A stretch of 64,000 nt of DNA from Alphaproteobacteria bacterium (GTDB taxonomy: Bacteria > Pseudomonadota > Alphaproteobacteria > Rhodobacterales > Rhodobacteraceae), in assembly GCA_030425185.1 (NCBI GenBank), contig JAUIAU010000004.1, positions 1-64,000 of the forward strand. The letters run 5' to 3'. The translations under genes and the position numbers were made by a program. This document shows positions 47,298-56,642 of this stretch, piece by piece; position 1 is the first letter of the stretch, and each line of letters opens with the position of its first letter. Below the pieces are notes generated by a model. The model was given only the letters and a program-made list of their open reading frames with translations, did no database searches and had not been told where the DNA came from.

Positions 47298-48389
47298 ATG
47301 AGCTACACCATCGCCGAGATCGCCGCGGCGCTTGACGCGCGGGCCGAAGGCAACACCGCGCTCGCCATCCGGCGGGCCGCCGAGCCGGGCCGGGCGGGTC
47401 CCGACGATCTCGCCCTCGCCATGTCGCCCGCCTATGCCGACGGGCTGGCGCAGGGGCGCGCCCGGGCCGCCGTCCTGTGGGAAGGCGCCGATTGGCGGGC
47501 GCTGGGGCTGCAGGCGGCGATTTTCGTGGCGCGGCCGCGGCTGGCGATGGCCGGGCTGACCCGCGCGCTCGACGCCGGTCCGGAGATCGCGCCGGGATGC
47601 CACCCGACCGCCGTCATCGACGCCACGGCCAGCATCGGCGCAGGGGCCGCCATCGGTCCCTTCGTGGTGATCGGGCGCGGCGTGCGGATCGGCGACCGGG
47701 CCCGGATTTCGGCCCATGCCAGCATCGCCGAGGACGCCGTCCTGGGCGACGACGCGCTGATCGGGCCGGGGGTGCGGATCGGGGCGCGGGTGCGCCTCGG
47801 CGACCGCGTCATCGTGCATGCCAACGCGGTGATCGGGGCCGACGGGTTCTCGTTCGTGACGCCCGAGAAGTCAGGCGTCGAGGAGATCCGCGAAACGCTG
47901 GGGACCCGCGACGCCGTGAAGGCGCAAAGCTGGACCCGGATTCATTCGCTGGGCGCCGTCACCATCGGCGATGACGTCGAGATCGGCGCCAACACCGCCA
48001 TCGACCGGGGCACTGTCGCCGACACCACCATCGGCCGCGGCACCAAGCTCGATAACCTCGTCCATGTCGGCCACAACGTGCAGGTCGGCGAGGACACGCT
48101 GCTCTGCGGGCAGGTCGGCATCGCCGGCAGCGCGCGGATCGGCAACCGGGTCGTCCTCGGCGGCCAGTGCGGCGTGTCGGACAACATCATCGTCGGGGAT
48201 GACGTGATCGGCGGCGGGGCGACCAAGATCTTCACCAACGCCCCGGCGGGTCGGGTCCTCATGGGCAGCCCAGCGATGAAGATGGACAGCCACATCGCCA
48301 CCTACAAGGCACTTCGGCGCCTGCCGCGACTTGCCGCACAGGTCGAGGCCCTGCAAAAAGCGGTTTCAAAGCTGACCGCTTCCGAGTAG
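47298..48389 (+). CDS. lpxD: UDP-3-O-acylglucosamine N-acyltransferase (LpxD)
   Basis: Third step of lipid A synthesis: transfers a 3-hydroxyacyl group from ACP to UDP-3-O-acyl-GlcN (363 residues). The N-terminal uridine-binding domain (1-100) is followed by left-handed beta-helix hexapeptide repeats (about 105-330). The catalytic histidine is in [14 protein letters not shown], and the C-terminal helix ([11 protein letters not shown]) is typical. The ATG at 47298 was fixed by the domain start. The ACP gene 30 nt downstream could supply its acyl donor. Confidence 0.94.
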   Translation: MSYTIAEIAAALDARAEGNTALAIRRAAEPGRAGPDDLALAMSPAYADGLAQGRARAAVLWEGADWRALGLQAAIFVARPRLAMAGLTRALDAGPEIAPGCHPTAVIDATASIGAGAAIGPFVVIGRGVRIGDRARISAHASIAEDAVLGDDALIGPGVRIGARVRLGDRVIVHANAVIGADGFSFVTPEKSGVEEIRETLGTRDAVKAQSWTRIHSLGAVTIGDDVEIGANTAIDRGTVADTTIGRGTKLDNLVHVGHNVQVGEDTLLCGQVGIAGSARIGNRVVLGGQCGVSDNIIVGDDVIGGGATKIFTNAPAGRVLMGSPAMKMDSHIATYKALRRLPRLAAQVEALQKAVSKLTASE

Positions 48390-48419
48390 AGACCGCAGCA
48401 ACACTGGCAGGGGGTCCTC

Positions 48420-48689
48420 ATGTCGTCAGAAGTTCAGGACAAGGTCATTGAGATCATTGCCGAACAGGCGGTGCTGGAGGTGTCGGACGTGAAGCTCGAC
48501 GCCACGCTCGAGGACCTCGGCATCGACAGCATGGGACTGGTCGAGTCGATCTTCGCCATCGAGGAAGCCTTCGACATCCAGGTCCCGTTCAACGCCAACG
48601 AACCTGAGAAATCCGAGTTCGACATCTCCAGCGTCGGTGCCATCGTGACCGCGATCGAGGCGCTGGTGGCCGAGCAGAAGGGCACCTGA
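48420..48689 (+). CDS. Acyl carrier protein (non-housekeeping paralogue)
   Basis: An 89-residue acidic acyl carrier protein. The phosphopantetheine serine is S37 in LGIDSMGLVE, with the helix II pattern VESIFAIEEAFDIQVP. Housekeeping AcpP usually has DSLD and about 77 residues, so this is a specialised ACP, comparable to AcpXL in placement though not clearly homologous. It lies between lpxD and a ketoacyl synthase gene (4 nt away), suggesting a dedicated acyl pathway, perhaps for lipid A. Confidence 0.88.
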   Translation: MSSEVQDKVIEIIAEQAVLEVSDVKLDATLEDLGIDSMGLVESIFAIEEAFDIQVPFNANEPEKSEFDISSVGAIVTAIEALVAEQKGT

Positions 48690-48693
48690 CGCC

Positions 48694-49902
48694 ATGCACC
48701 GCGTCGTCATTACGGGCATGGGCACGATCAATGCCCTTGGCACCGACGTTCCGACGACGCTGGAGGCCTTTCGCGAAGGGCGCTGCGGCATCGGACCCCT
48801 CGAGTTCCGCGACGTGGAACGCCTGTCGATCCGGATCGGCGGGCAGGTGCGGGATTACGATCCCGAGGCCAGCTTCAACCGCCAGCAGATCGCGCTCTAC
48901 GACCGGTTCACCCAGTTCACGCTGCTCGCCGCGCAGGAGGCCGTCGCCCAGTCCGGGCTGAGCTTCGCCGGCGAGCTGGCAGCGCGCTCGGGTGTCGTGC
49001 TCGGCACGGCCGGCGGCGGCGTGACGACCTGGGACGAGAATTACCGGACGGTCTACGAGGAAGGGAAGAACCGCGTTCACCCCTTCGTCGTGCCGAAGCT
49101 GATGAACAACGCGGCCGCCAGCCACGTCTCGATGACGCATAACCTGAAGGGGCCGTCCTTCACGGTCGCGACCGCCTGCGCCAGCTCGAACCACGCGATG
49201 GGTCAGGCCTTTCACCTGATCCGGTCGGGCATGTGTACCGTCATGCTGACCGGCGGGTCGGAATCGATGCTGTGCTTCGGCGGCGTGAAGGCCTGGGAAG
49301 GCCTGCGCGTGATGTCGAAGGACGCCTGCCGCCCGTTCTCGGCGAACCGCAACGGCATGGTGCAGGGCGAAGGCGCGGGCGTCTTCGTCTTCGAGGAAAT
49401 GGAGCACGCGAAGAAGCGCGGCGCGACGATCCTCGCCGAGGTGATCGGGTTTGCCATGACCTCGGACGCGGCCGACATCGTGATGCCCAGCCAGCAGGGC
49501 GCGGCGCGGGCGATCCGGGGCGCGATGCAGGACGCAAAGGTGAACGCTGAGCAGATCGGCTACATCAACGCGCACGGCACCGGGACGGCGGCCAACGACA
49601 AGACCGAATGCGCGGCGGTGGCCGATGCCCTCGGCCATCACGCGGACGCGGTTATGATCTCGTCCACCAAGTCGATGCACGGTCACCTGATCGGCGGCAC
49701 CGGTGCGGTCGAGCTTCTCGCCTGCATTCTCGCGCTGCGGGACGGCATCATCGCGCCGACCATCGGCTACGAGGAACCCGATCCGGAATGCGCCCTCGAT
49801 GTCGTGCCGAACGTGGCGCGCGAGGCGAAGGTGGACGTGGTCCTGTCGAACGCCTTCGCCTTCGGCGGCCTCAACGCGGTGCTGGCGCTCCGCAAGGTGT
49901 GA
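48694..49902 (+). CDS. Beta-ketoacyl-ACP synthase (FabF/KAS II-like)
   Basis: Condensing enzyme of fatty acid elongation (402 residues). The catalytic triad is visible: C162 in TACASS, one His in NAHGTGT and the second in STKSMHGHLIGG. The C-terminal FGGLNAVLAL loop is standard. It starts 4 nt after the ACP gene and would work with that ACP. Whether it makes lipid A acyl chains or another lipid cannot be told. It is likely a second KAS rather than the main fabF, which usually sits with acpP. Confidence 0.92.
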   Translation: MHRVVITGMGTINALGTDVPTTLEAFREGRCGIGPLEFRDVERLSIRIGGQVRDYDPEASFNRQQIALYDRFTQFTLLAAQEAVAQSGLSFAGELAARSGVVLGTAGGGVTTWDENYRTVYEEGKNRVHPFVVPKLMNNAAASHVSMTHNLKGPSFTVATACASSNHAMGQAFHLIRSGMCTVMLTGGSESMLCFGGVKAWEGLRVMSKDACRPFSANRNGMVQGEGAGVFVFEEMEHAKKRGATILAEVIGFAMTSDAADIVMPSQQGAARAIRGAMQDAKVNAEQIGYINAHGTGTAANDKTECAAVADALGHHADAVMISSTKSMHGHLIGGTGAVELLACILALRDGIIAPTIGYEEPDPECALDVVPNVAREAKVDVVLSNAFAFGGLNAVLALRKV

Positions 49903-49941
49903 CCCGGCGCGGCGCGCGCACCGGGTCGGTGTCAGGTCGGA

Positions 49942-50553
49942 TCAGTTCCCTTCGGCGGCGGCCACGGCGGCCATGCGCTCGGCCAGCCAGTCGAACCCGG
50001 CGGTGAAGCCCTTCAGCGACACGACCAGGTCCACGGCCTGGCCTGGCAGGTCGATCGAGTAGATCGTGACATGGCCCTCGCCGCCCGCCTTCATCGCGGC
50101 GACCAGTTCCTCCGTCAGGCCCATGCGGGCATAGCAGCCCTTCTGGTCGCAGAAGTTGAACGGATAGCGCAGCTTGTCGTCGTCATCGACGCCGAAGAGC
50201 AGGTTCTCGGTCAGCAGCGTGCCGAGGGGCGTGATGACAGTTGCGCCGCCCGGCAGGCCGTTGCCCGGCGGCAGGGCGAGCACGGTGAACTCGGCGACCC
50301 GGTTGCCCTGACCGTCCTGCAGCAGCTGGTAGAGCTGGCAGGGCTCGAGCACGCCCTCTTCCTGCTTCACGCAGCGCAGTTCCCAGTCGGTAAAGGTTTC
50401 GGCGACATAGGTCTGGCCGAGGCGCGGCTCGACCGGCTCGCCGACCGGCAGATCGCCCGCCGCCTGATCCTGTGCGGCCAGCGGCGCGGCGGCCATCAGG
50501 CCAAGCCCGAGCGCGGCGGCGGCCAGGGTCTGAGACAATCGGTTCGTAGGCAT
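49942..50553 (-). CDS. IalB-family (invasion-associated locus B) protein
   Basis: Exported protein of 203 residues. The signal peptide covers about 1-27 (LAAAALGLGLMAAAPLAAQ). The mature part has the family elements FTDWELRCVK, EPCQLYQLL, FNFCDQKGCYARMGL with four cysteines likely forming two disulfides, and a C-terminal DLVVSLKGFTAGFDWL. IalB relatives are common in free-living alphaproteobacteria, with unclear roles. The ATG at 50553 follows GGGGGATTCC. A strong terminator lies about 90 nt upstream on the same strand. Confidence 0.87.
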   Translation of the reverse strand: MPTNRLSQTLAAAALGLGLMAAAPLAAQDQAAGDLPVGEPVEPRLGQTYVAETFTDWELRCVKQEEGVLEPCQLYQLLQDGQGNRVAEFTVLALPPGNGLPGGATVITPLGTLLTENLLFGVDDDDKLRYPFNFCDQKGCYARMGLTEELVAAMKAGGEGHVTIYSIDLPGQAVDLVVSLKGFTAGFDWLAERMAAVAAAEGN

Positions 50554-50644
50554 GGAATCCCCCTCAAGCGCTGTTCGGCAGCGGGGTAGCATGGCCTCGG
50601 TCGGTTGTCAGGGTGTTTCGGGGGACGCGAAAGACGGTAGCCGC

Positions 50645-50675
50645 AAAAGAAAAAGGACCTCGGAGAGGCCCTTTT
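50645..50675 (-). terminator. Intrinsic terminator upstream of the IalB-family gene
   Basis: On the minus strand AAAAGGGCCTC, loop TCC, GAGGTCCTTTTT continuing CTTTT: a stem of about 11 pairs including a G-U, with a long T-tail. No coding sequence precedes it on this strand, so it ends either a small RNA or an attenuated leader of the gene that starts at 50553. Confidence 0.75.
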
Positions 50676-50760
50676 CCCTAGTCTTGTGTTCTCCCTGTCG
50701 GACTGGCCGACTTCGTTATGAGCCGGACGCTACGGCCTTCCACAGGAACGGTCAACAGGG
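50676..50760 (-). ncRNA. Candidate small RNA or attenuated leader
   Basis: This non-coding stretch upstream of the minus-strand terminator can fold: CCCTGT/ACAGGG arms enclose it, and a hairpin CCGGCT...AGTCGG lies at 50707-50726. A candidate promoter on the minus strand, TTGACC (50755-50750) and TAGCGT (50732-50727) with 17-nt spacing, has a weak -10 and its predicted start falls within the hairpin. No known RNA family was recognised. Confidence 0.3.
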
Positions 50761-50815
50761 AAAACCCGCCAAAACCTCAAGTTTCTGCGGGGTCGCCGGT
50801 CGCCGGAGGAACAAA

Positions 50816-50837
50816 GGCCGCACCCGAAGGTGCGGCC
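50816..50837. terminator. Perfect hairpin with CGAA loop
   Basis: A 9-bp stem GGCCGCACC / GGTGCGGCC with a CGAA tetraloop in the intergenic region before the HerA-like gene. On the minus strand it is followed by TTTGTT. No gene ends here, so its role is unclear; it may border the candidate RNA at 50676-50760. Confidence 0.4.
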
Positions 50838-50954
50838 AGTCAGACAGGGAGGAAATGACGCGCCGCACAACCGTGACACGCGCTGAACCGAGACTGGCAC
50901 AGACGGGTTAACAAGGTATTGTCGGCACCAATCGGAACGCAGAAGGGGCAGGCG

Positions 50955-52505
50955 ATGCATCTGACCGACCGGATTTTCGTTGGCGGGGGCGGCGAGGGGT
51001 ATGGCGAGCCGCAGTATCTCAGGCTGGGCTATGCCAACCGTCACGGGCTGATCGCCGGGGCCACCGGCACCGGCAAGACGGTCACGCTGCAGATCCTCGC
51101 CGAGGGGTTCTCGGACATGGGCGTGCCGGTCTTCCTGTCCGATGTGAAGGGCGATCTCGCCGGGCTGTCGCGCGCGGGCGATGCCGGGCACAAGCTGCAC
51201 GAGCCGTTCCTGAAGCGCGCCGCGACCATCGGGATCACCGAGACCTATGCCTATCGGCGCTATCCAGTTGTCTTCTGGGACATCTTCGGCGAGCAGGGCC
51301 ATCCGATCCGGACCACCGTGGCCGAGATGGGGCCGCTTCTCCTGTCGCGCCTGCTGGAACTGACCGAGGCGCAGGAAGGGGTGCTCAACATCGCCTTCCG
51401 CGTCGCCGACGAGCAGGGTCTCGCGCTCTATGACCTGAAGGACCTGCAGTCGCTTCTCGTCTGGCTGGGCGAGAACCGGGCCGAGATCGGCCTGCGCTAC
51501 GGCAACATCTCTCCCGCCTCGGTCGGCGCGATCCAGCGGCGGCTGCTGGTGCTCGAGAACCAGGGGGGCGTGCAGCTCTTCGGGGAACCGGCGCTCGATC
51601 TGGCGGACCTGATGCGGACCGATGCCGACGGGCGCGGCCATGTCTCGATCCTCGCCGCCGACCGGCTGATGGGCTCGCCCCGGCTCTATGCCACGTTCCT
51701 GTTGTGGCTGCTGTCCGAGCTGTTCGAGACGCTGCCCGAGGTCGGGGACCCGGAGAAGCCGAAGCTGGTCTTCTTCTTCGACGAGGCGCACCTGCTCTTC
51801 GAGGACGCCCCCAAGGCGCTGGTTGACAAGGTGGAACAGGTCGCGCGCCTGATCCGCTCGAAGGGCGTCGGCGTCTACTTCATCACCCAGAACCCCGACG
51901 ACGTGCCCGAGGACATCCTCGGCCAGCTCGGTAACCGGGTGCAGCATGCGCTCAGGGCTTATACGGCGCGCGACCGCAAGGCGCTGCGGCTCGCGGCGCA
52001 GACCTACCGGGACAACCCGCGCTTCTCGATCGAGGAGGCGATCCGCGAGGTCGGCACCGGCGAGGCCGTGACCTCGTTCCTCGCGGACAAGGGCGCGCCG
52101 GGCATCGCGGACCGCACCCTGATCCGCCCGCCGCAAAGCCAGCTCGGACCGGTCACGCCGATGCAGCGGGCCGAAACGCTGGCCGCCTCTCCGGTGCGCG
52201 GCAAGTACGACACCCGCCTCGACCGCGAGAGCGCGCACGAGATCCTCGCCCGGCGCGCCGCCGAAGCCGCCGCCGCCGCCGAGGCGGCCGAGGCCGAGGA
52301 AGAGCATGCCTCCCCCGCAGAGCGCGAATACCGGGCCGGGCGGCGCTATACCGGGACCCGCGTCACGCGCTCGACCTCGCGCCCGAAGGCCGCCGAGCCC
52401 GACTTCGGCGAGGCGATGGGCAAGATGGTGATGAAGGAACTGACCGGCACGACCGGGCGCCGCATCGTGCGCGGCATCCTCGGCGGGCTCTTCAAGGGGG
52501 TCTAG
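50955..52505 (+). CDS. HerA-like ATPase (DUF853 family)
   Basis: P-loop ATPase of the FtsK/HerA superfamily, 516 residues. Walker A is GATGTGKT (35-42), Walker B is [14 protein letters not shown] and a sensor-like segment is [12 protein letters not shown] low-complexity alanine/glutamate stretch (about 435-455) precedes the C-terminal tail [13 protein letters not shown]. The family is widespread but its role (possibly DNA processing) is unproven. The ATG at 50955 follows AAGGGGCAGG and fits the family N-terminus ([10 protein letters not shown]). Confidence 0.88.
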   Translation: MHLTDRIFVGGGGEGYGEPQYLRLGYANRHGLIAGATGTGKTVTLQILAEGFSDMGVPVFLSDVKGDLAGLSRAGDAGHKLHEPFLKRAATIGITETYAYRRYPVVFWDIFGEQGHPIRTTVAEMGPLLLSRLLELTEAQEGVLNIAFRVADEQGLALYDLKDLQSLLVWLGENRAEIGLRYGNISPASVGAIQRRLLVLENQGGVQLFGEPALDLADLMRTDADGRGHVSILAADRLMGSPRLYATFLLWLLSELFETLPEVGDPEKPKLVFFFDEAHLLFEDAPKALVDKVEQVARLIRSKGVGVYFITQNPDDVPEDILGQLGNRVQHALRAYTARDRKALRLAAQTYRDNPRFSIEEAIREVGTGEAVTSFLADKGAPGIADRTLIRPPQSQLGPVTPMQRAETLAASPVRGKYDTRLDRESAHEILARRAAEAAAAAEAAEAEEEHASPAEREYRAGRRYTGTRVTRSTSRPKAAEPDFGEAMGKMVMKELTGTTGRRIVRGILGGLFKGV

Positions 52506-52511
52506 GCCGCT

Positions 52512-53816
52512 TCAGACCAGCGGACGGATCTTCAGCCGGGTGATCCGGTTGTCCTTGCGTGCGACCACCTCGAAGCGGAAACCGTGGAACGAGAACACCT
52601 GTCCCGGCGTCGGGATGGTCTGTGCCTCGTGGATCACCAGCCCCGCGACCGTGTTCGCCTCGTCGTCCGGCAACTGCCAGTCGGTGGCGCGGTTCAGGTC
52701 GCGGATCGTCATGGCGCCGTCCACGGCATAGCCGCCATCGCCGGTCGGGCGCAGCGGGTGCTCGGCGGTCGGGTCGAACTCGTCGGTGATCTCGCCGACG
52801 ATCTCTTCGAGAATGTCCTCCAGCGTGATGAGGCCCTGCAGCGCGCCGTATTCGTCCACCACCAGCGCGAAATGCGTGTGTCGGCGCAGGAACTCGCGCA
52901 TCTGGTCGTCGAGAGTCGTCGTCTCGGGCACGAAATAGGGCTCCATCGCCACGTCGGTAACCTTGAAGTCCGCCAGCGCTGCGACCGAGGCATCGGGCCC
53001 CCGCATCAGCTTGTCCATCGCCCGCAGCAGGTTCTTGGCGTGGATCACGCCCACGATGTTCTCGCGGTCGCCGCGATAGATCGGCAGGCGGGTGTGCGCG
53101 CTCTCGAGGCACTGGCTCAGCACCTTCTCGGGGGCGTCGTCTGCATCGATCATCTCGATCTTCGAGCGGTGGAGCATGATCTCCTCGACCGTCCGGTCGC
53201 CGAGGTCGAGCGCGCCGAGCAGCCGGTCGCGGTCTTCCTTCTCGACCGCGCCCTCGGCGTGGCCGATGCTGAGCGCGCCCATGATCTCTTCCCGGACGCT
53301 GAGCATGTTCTGCTCGGGCGAGATCCGGACCCCGAAGAGGCGCAGCACCCCGCGGACGACCACGCGCACCGCCGCCACCACGGGCGACAGCACGTTGACC
53401 ACCAGCGCGATGACGCCCGAGGCCCGCGCCGCGGTGCGCTCCGGATCGTTGATCGCATAGGTCTTGGGCAGCACTTCCGCGAAGATCAGCACGGTTGCGG
53501 TCATCACCAGCGTGGCCAGCGCAACGCCGCTTTCGCCGAAGAGCCGGGTGAAGAGGGCGGTCGCCAGCGAGGTCGCAAGGATGTTCGCGAGGTTGTTCCC
53601 GAGCAGGATACCCCCGATCAGGCGCTCGTTGTCCTCCTTCAGCTTCAGGGCCCGGATGGCCCCGGCATCGCCCCGGTCCGCCATCGAGCGCAGCTTGCCG
53701 CGCGAGGCTGCCGTCAGCCCGGTCTCGGAGCCCGAGAACAACGCCGAGCAGAACAGCAGGAACAGGATGACACCGGCGCTGATCAGCAGGGCGGTGTCGA
53801 GGACGGCGTCTTCCAC
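52512..53816 (-). CDS. CorC/HlyC-type membrane protein (DUF21-CBS-CorC)
   Basis: A 434-residue inner-membrane protein. An N-terminal DUF21/CNNM domain with about four hydrophobic segments (8-30, 68-85, 98-118, 135-155) is followed by two CBS domains (about 210-330) and a C-terminal CorC_HlyC domain (about 345-434). FSGSETGLTAASRGKL and LGNNLANILATS are signature blocks. Family members are linked to magnesium or cobalt efflux; old 'hemolysin' labels are doubtful. It is 58 nt upstream of nothing on its strand except the xerD group, so it may be separate. Confidence 0.9.
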   Translation of the reverse strand: MEDAVLDTALLISAGVILFLLFCSALFSGSETGLTAASRGKLRSMADRGDAGAIRALKLKEDNERLIGGILLGNNLANILATSLATALFTRLFGESGVALATLVMTATVLIFAEVLPKTYAINDPERTAARASGVIALVVNVLSPVVAAVRVVVRGVLRLFGVRISPEQNMLSVREEIMGALSIGHAEGAVEKEDRDRLLGALDLGDRTVEEIMLHRSKIEMIDADDAPEKVLSQCLESAHTRLPIYRGDRENIVGVIHAKNLLRAMDKLMRGPDASVAALADFKVTDVAMEPYFVPETTTLDDQMREFLRRHTHFALVVDEYGALQGLITLEDILEEIVGEITDEFDPTAEHPLRPTGDGGYAVDGAMTIRDLNRATDWQLPDDEANTVAGLVIHEAQTIPTPGQVFSFHGFRFEVVARKDNRITRLKIRPLV

Positions 53817-53874
53817 GGCGGTCAGGTCTCCGGCAAGGGGTTCCGAGGGGTTATGGGGGCGCGCCGGGGTGCGT

Positions 53875-54825
53875 TCAAGTCTCGTCGCCCCGGGCCAGCG
53901 GATGATGCGTCAGCACCAGCTCCCGCAGGCGGGCGTCGAGGACATGGGTATAGATCTCGGTCGTGGCCACGTCCGCGTGCCCGAGAAGGGTCTGGATCGA
54001 CCTGAGGTCGGCCCCGTGCGCCAGCAGGTGGGTGGCGAAGGCGTGCCGCAGGGTGTGCGGCGTGACCTTAGCCGGATCAAGCCCCGCTTCGGCGCAGAGC
54101 GTCTTCAGCAGGCCCCAGAACCAGACCCGGGTCACATGTCCGGCCTTGCCATGCGACGGGAAGAGGAACCGCGAGAGCGGCTTGCCCTCGGCGCGCGCCG
54201 CGTCGTCGGCCGCATCCCGGTGCCGCAGCCACACCTGGAGAGCCATCCGTGCCGGTTCGGACAGCGGCACCATCCGCTCTTTCCCGCCCTTGCCGCGCAC
54301 CAACATCATCCGGGGATCCCCGCGCGCGGCGGCGACCGGCAGGCCGACCAGCTCGCTGACCCGCAGGCCGGTGGCATAGAGCACTTCCATCAGACAAAGC
54401 GTCCGTGCCCGTTCCGCGGCGGTCTTGCCATGGTCGCGCGCGGCCTCCAGCAAGCGGGTGACCTCGTCCTCGGTCAGCGTGCCGGGCAGGCTGCGCGGGC
54501 GTTTCGGACCCGACAGGCGCAGGGCCGGGTTGTCCGCGCGCCAGCCCTCGTCGCGGGCAAAGGCGAAGAAGGATCGTAACGCCGACAGCCGCCGGGCCCG
54601 GGTGGACGCGGCCAGCCCCTGGTCGGCCAGCCCGACGAGGTACGCTTCCAGCGCCTCGCGGTCGGCCTCGGCCAGACGGCCCAGCCCGCGATGCGCCAGC
54701 CAGTGCGCGGCATCCTGCAGATCGCGGGCATAGGCCTCCTGCGTGTTGCGCGCCGCACTCCGCTCCGCCGCCCAGGCCTGCAGGAAGGCGGTGATCGCGC
54801 GGGCGTCCTCGGGGACGAGGCTCAT
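53875..54825 (-). CDS. xerD: XerD tyrosine recombinase
   Basis: Site-specific recombinase that resolves chromosome dimers at dif with XerC (316 residues). The catalytic set is complete: R155 (ATGLRVSEL), K around 179-182 (GKGGKER), H257 and R260 (PHTLRH), H283 (LGHAD) and nucleophile Y292 (EIYTHV). The N-terminal SAM-like DNA-binding domain spans about 8-95. It has the standard length and no island features. The ATG at 54825 overlaps the upstream stop by 4 nt. Confidence 0.92.
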   Translation of the reverse strand: MSLVPEDARAITAFLQAWAAERSAARNTQEAYARDLQDAAHWLAHRGLGRLAEADREALEAYLVGLADQGLAASTRARRLSALRSFFAFARDEGWRADNPALRLSGPKRPRSLPGTLTEDEVTRLLEAARDHGKTAAERARTLCLMEVLYATGLRVSELVGLPVAAARGDPRMMLVRGKGGKERMVPLSEPARMALQVWLRHRDAADDAARAEGKPLSRFLFPSHGKAGHVTRVWFWGLLKTLCAEAGLDPAKVTPHTLRHAFATHLLAHGADLRSIQTLLGHADVATTEIYTHVLDARLRELVLTHHPLARGDET

Positions 54826-56366
54826 CGGACCGGGTCGGGGGCGAGCCACAGCGCCAGCGCCACGTCGCGCGCGACCTGTTCCAGCCCCACGCGCCGCAGC
54901 ACCCAGAGCGCAGTCTCGACGTCGCCGGGATCCGGTGAGAGGCGGCTGAGGCCGCCGAGCGTTTCCAGCACGACCTCGCCCAGGCGTCCGGATTGCAGCC
55001 GTTCGGCGGCGGTCTGGATCGCCGGGCTGCGCGCCTCCAGACGGGACGACAGGGGCGCGAACCCCGCCGCCAGCGCCACGGCCAGCGCGTCGTCCGGAAC
55101 GCGGTCGGGCTCGAGGCCCCGGGCCAGCGCGGCCCCCATCGGGTCGCCGATCCGTCCGGCGAGGGCGAGGCGCTCGGCCTCGGGCGAGAGAAGGTAGACC
55201 GCGTCGAGCGCCTCCGACGGCGGCGCGGTGGCCAGCACCTGCGCGATCCGCGCGCCGTAATGGCGGGCCAGAACCGGCAACAGACCGACCCGGCGCATGG
55301 CATCGACCGTCTGCGGCAGAACCTCGGTCACCGCCCCGGCGTCGCCCGCGATCAGCGCGGCGTCCAGCGCCTGCACCAGTTCGACCCGTTCCCAGACGCC
55401 GCCCGACGCGGCGGGGCGGCGCTCTGTGTAGGCCGCGAAGAGCCGCGTCTCGGCCAGCCCGCCCGATCGCGCCAGCCGCTCGGCCGCCTCGAGCCGCAGC
55501 CGCCAGCCCTCGGTCGGGGCCAGCACCGCGTGCGAGAAGGCGACCGGCAGGCCGTTGACCGACGGCGCCTCGCCCAAGGCGGCCAGCATCCGGAAGGTCA
55601 GCGGTGTCATCGTGGTGGGCGGGGGCAGGTCCGCGAGGTCCTCGGCCAGCACGGGGTCGAGGAACCGGCTGAGCAGCGTTTCCTCCGCCCCCGAAACGAA
55701 CCCCAGCGCCTTTGCCGTCTCCAGCGACAGCGCCGCTGCCGACCAGTCGCCGCCGCGCGCAAGACAGAATATGCGGGCCGAGAAGGTCGGAGCAATGTCG
55801 GGCGCTGCCCGCATCGCGGCACAGGCGCGGTCTTCGGTGCCGATCAGCAGCGAGATGTCGAACCAGCGCCGGAACAGGTCCGGCTCGGTCGGACCAGCGC
55901 GCTCTAGCAAGGCCTGTGCCTCGTCCAGCGCCCCGAACCGCAGCAGCGTGTCGATCCGCGCAAGAAACAGCCCGTGATCGGCGCCGGCATCGACCGGCGG
56001 GTCAAGCTCGGCCAGAACGATCCGGAACAGCAGCGCGCGGGCCGGGTCCGGGAGGTCGGGCCCGAGCGCCCCCATCCGGCGCACGAGGTCGGCTGTCGCG
56101 GTCGGCCCCCAGAAGTCGCGCGGCAGCCCGGACACCGAGGCAGGCACGAGGCCGACGCCATCGACCGCCAGCGCGCCCAGCGGGGCGACCGCGATCGGCT
56201 CGACATCGACGCCCTCCGAGATGTCCTCGGCGGGCGCGACGGGGGCAGGGGTGCGGACCACGTCCGACAGCCAGTCGATGGCGGACAGCGGCTCGCCCGG
56301 GGTCTGGGCGACGAGCGGGGCCGCCCCCAGGAGGAGCGCGAGCGCAAGGCCGATCCTACCCGGCAT
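54822..56366 (-). CDS. Secreted alpha-helical protein of unknown function
   Basis: A 514-residue protein with a signal peptide (about 1-20, LALALLLGAAPLVAQ), a proline/alanine-rich linker and a long region that appears to consist of helical repeats, leucine- and alanine-rich with few cysteines. No family is recognised, but the position upstream of xerD and coupling to it (ATGA overlap) suggest a conserved operon. It begins inside the 3' end of the 44-residue peptide gene (11-nt overlap). A periplasmic scaffold role is only a guess. Confidence 0.78.
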   Translation of the reverse strand: MPGRIGLALALLLGAAPLVAQTPGEPLSAIDWLSDVVRTPAPVAPAEDISEGVDVEPIAVAPLGALAVDGVGLVPASVSGLPRDFWGPTATADLVRRMGALGPDLPDPARALLFRIVLAELDPPVDAGADHGLFLARIDTLLRFGALDEAQALLERAGPTEPDLFRRWFDISLLIGTEDRACAAMRAAPDIAPTFSARIFCLARGGDWSAAALSLETAKALGFVSGAEETLLSRFLDPVLAEDLADLPPPTTMTPLTFRMLAALGEAPSVNGLPVAFSHAVLAPTEGWRLRLEAAERLARSGGLAETRLFAAYTERRPAASGGVWERVELVQALDAALIAGDAGAVTEVLPQTVDAMRRVGLLPVLARHYGARIAQVLATAPPSEALDAVYLLSPEAERLALAGRIGDPMGAALARGLEPDRVPDDALAVALAAGFAPLSSRLEARSPAIQTAAERLQSGRLGEVVLETLGGLSRLSPDPGDVETALWVLRRVGLEQVARDVALALWLAPDPVR

Positions 56367-56490
56367 CGACCGTCACCGGCACGACCATCTCCTGCTGCTC
56401 GGGCGAGAGATCGCCGAGGTAGGCATACCCGACGAGGCCTATCCCGCCAACGAGCACGAGGAGAAAGATCAATCGAAGGAGGATGCGCAT
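56356..56490 (-). CDS. 44-residue single-pass membrane peptide
   Basis: A short gene encoding MRILLRLIFLLVLVGGIGLV followed by a polar tail containing LGDLSPEQQEM and ending VTVDAG. One transmembrane helix covers about 3-24, N-terminus basic, so the tail is probably periplasmic. Its ATG at 56490 has GGAGG-like purines in range only weakly, but its stop lies inside the start of the next gene (11-nt overlap), typical of a coupled operon: peptide, secreted protein, xerD. No function is known. Confidence 0.7.
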   Translation of the reverse strand: MRILLRLIFLLVLVGGIGLVGYAYLGDLSPEQQEMVVPVTVDAG

Positions 56491-56642
56491 CGCCTGTCCT
56501 GTCCCGCGGGGATGTCCCGCGCCCTGTCGTGCCTGCCCGCCCGGCCGCCCGCTGTCCGGGTCTCTGGTGCCGCGCCGTCCGGTTGCAGGGCTGCGACCCG
56601 GCGCACCCTGCCTGCATAGGGTATTGTCGCTCCGGCGGCCTC

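Noticed and set aside
49901-49927. Possible terminator after the ketoacyl synthase gene (GACCCGG...CCGGGTC)
   Set aside because: Only a 7-bp stem with a 13-nt loop that begins inside the stop codon region and no T-run, so the evidence is too weak to list.
53875-54825. XerD considered as a mobile-element integrase
   Set aside because: Standard XerD length and motifs, a conserved neighbourhood with aroK-aroB, no attachment-site repeats and no cargo genes.
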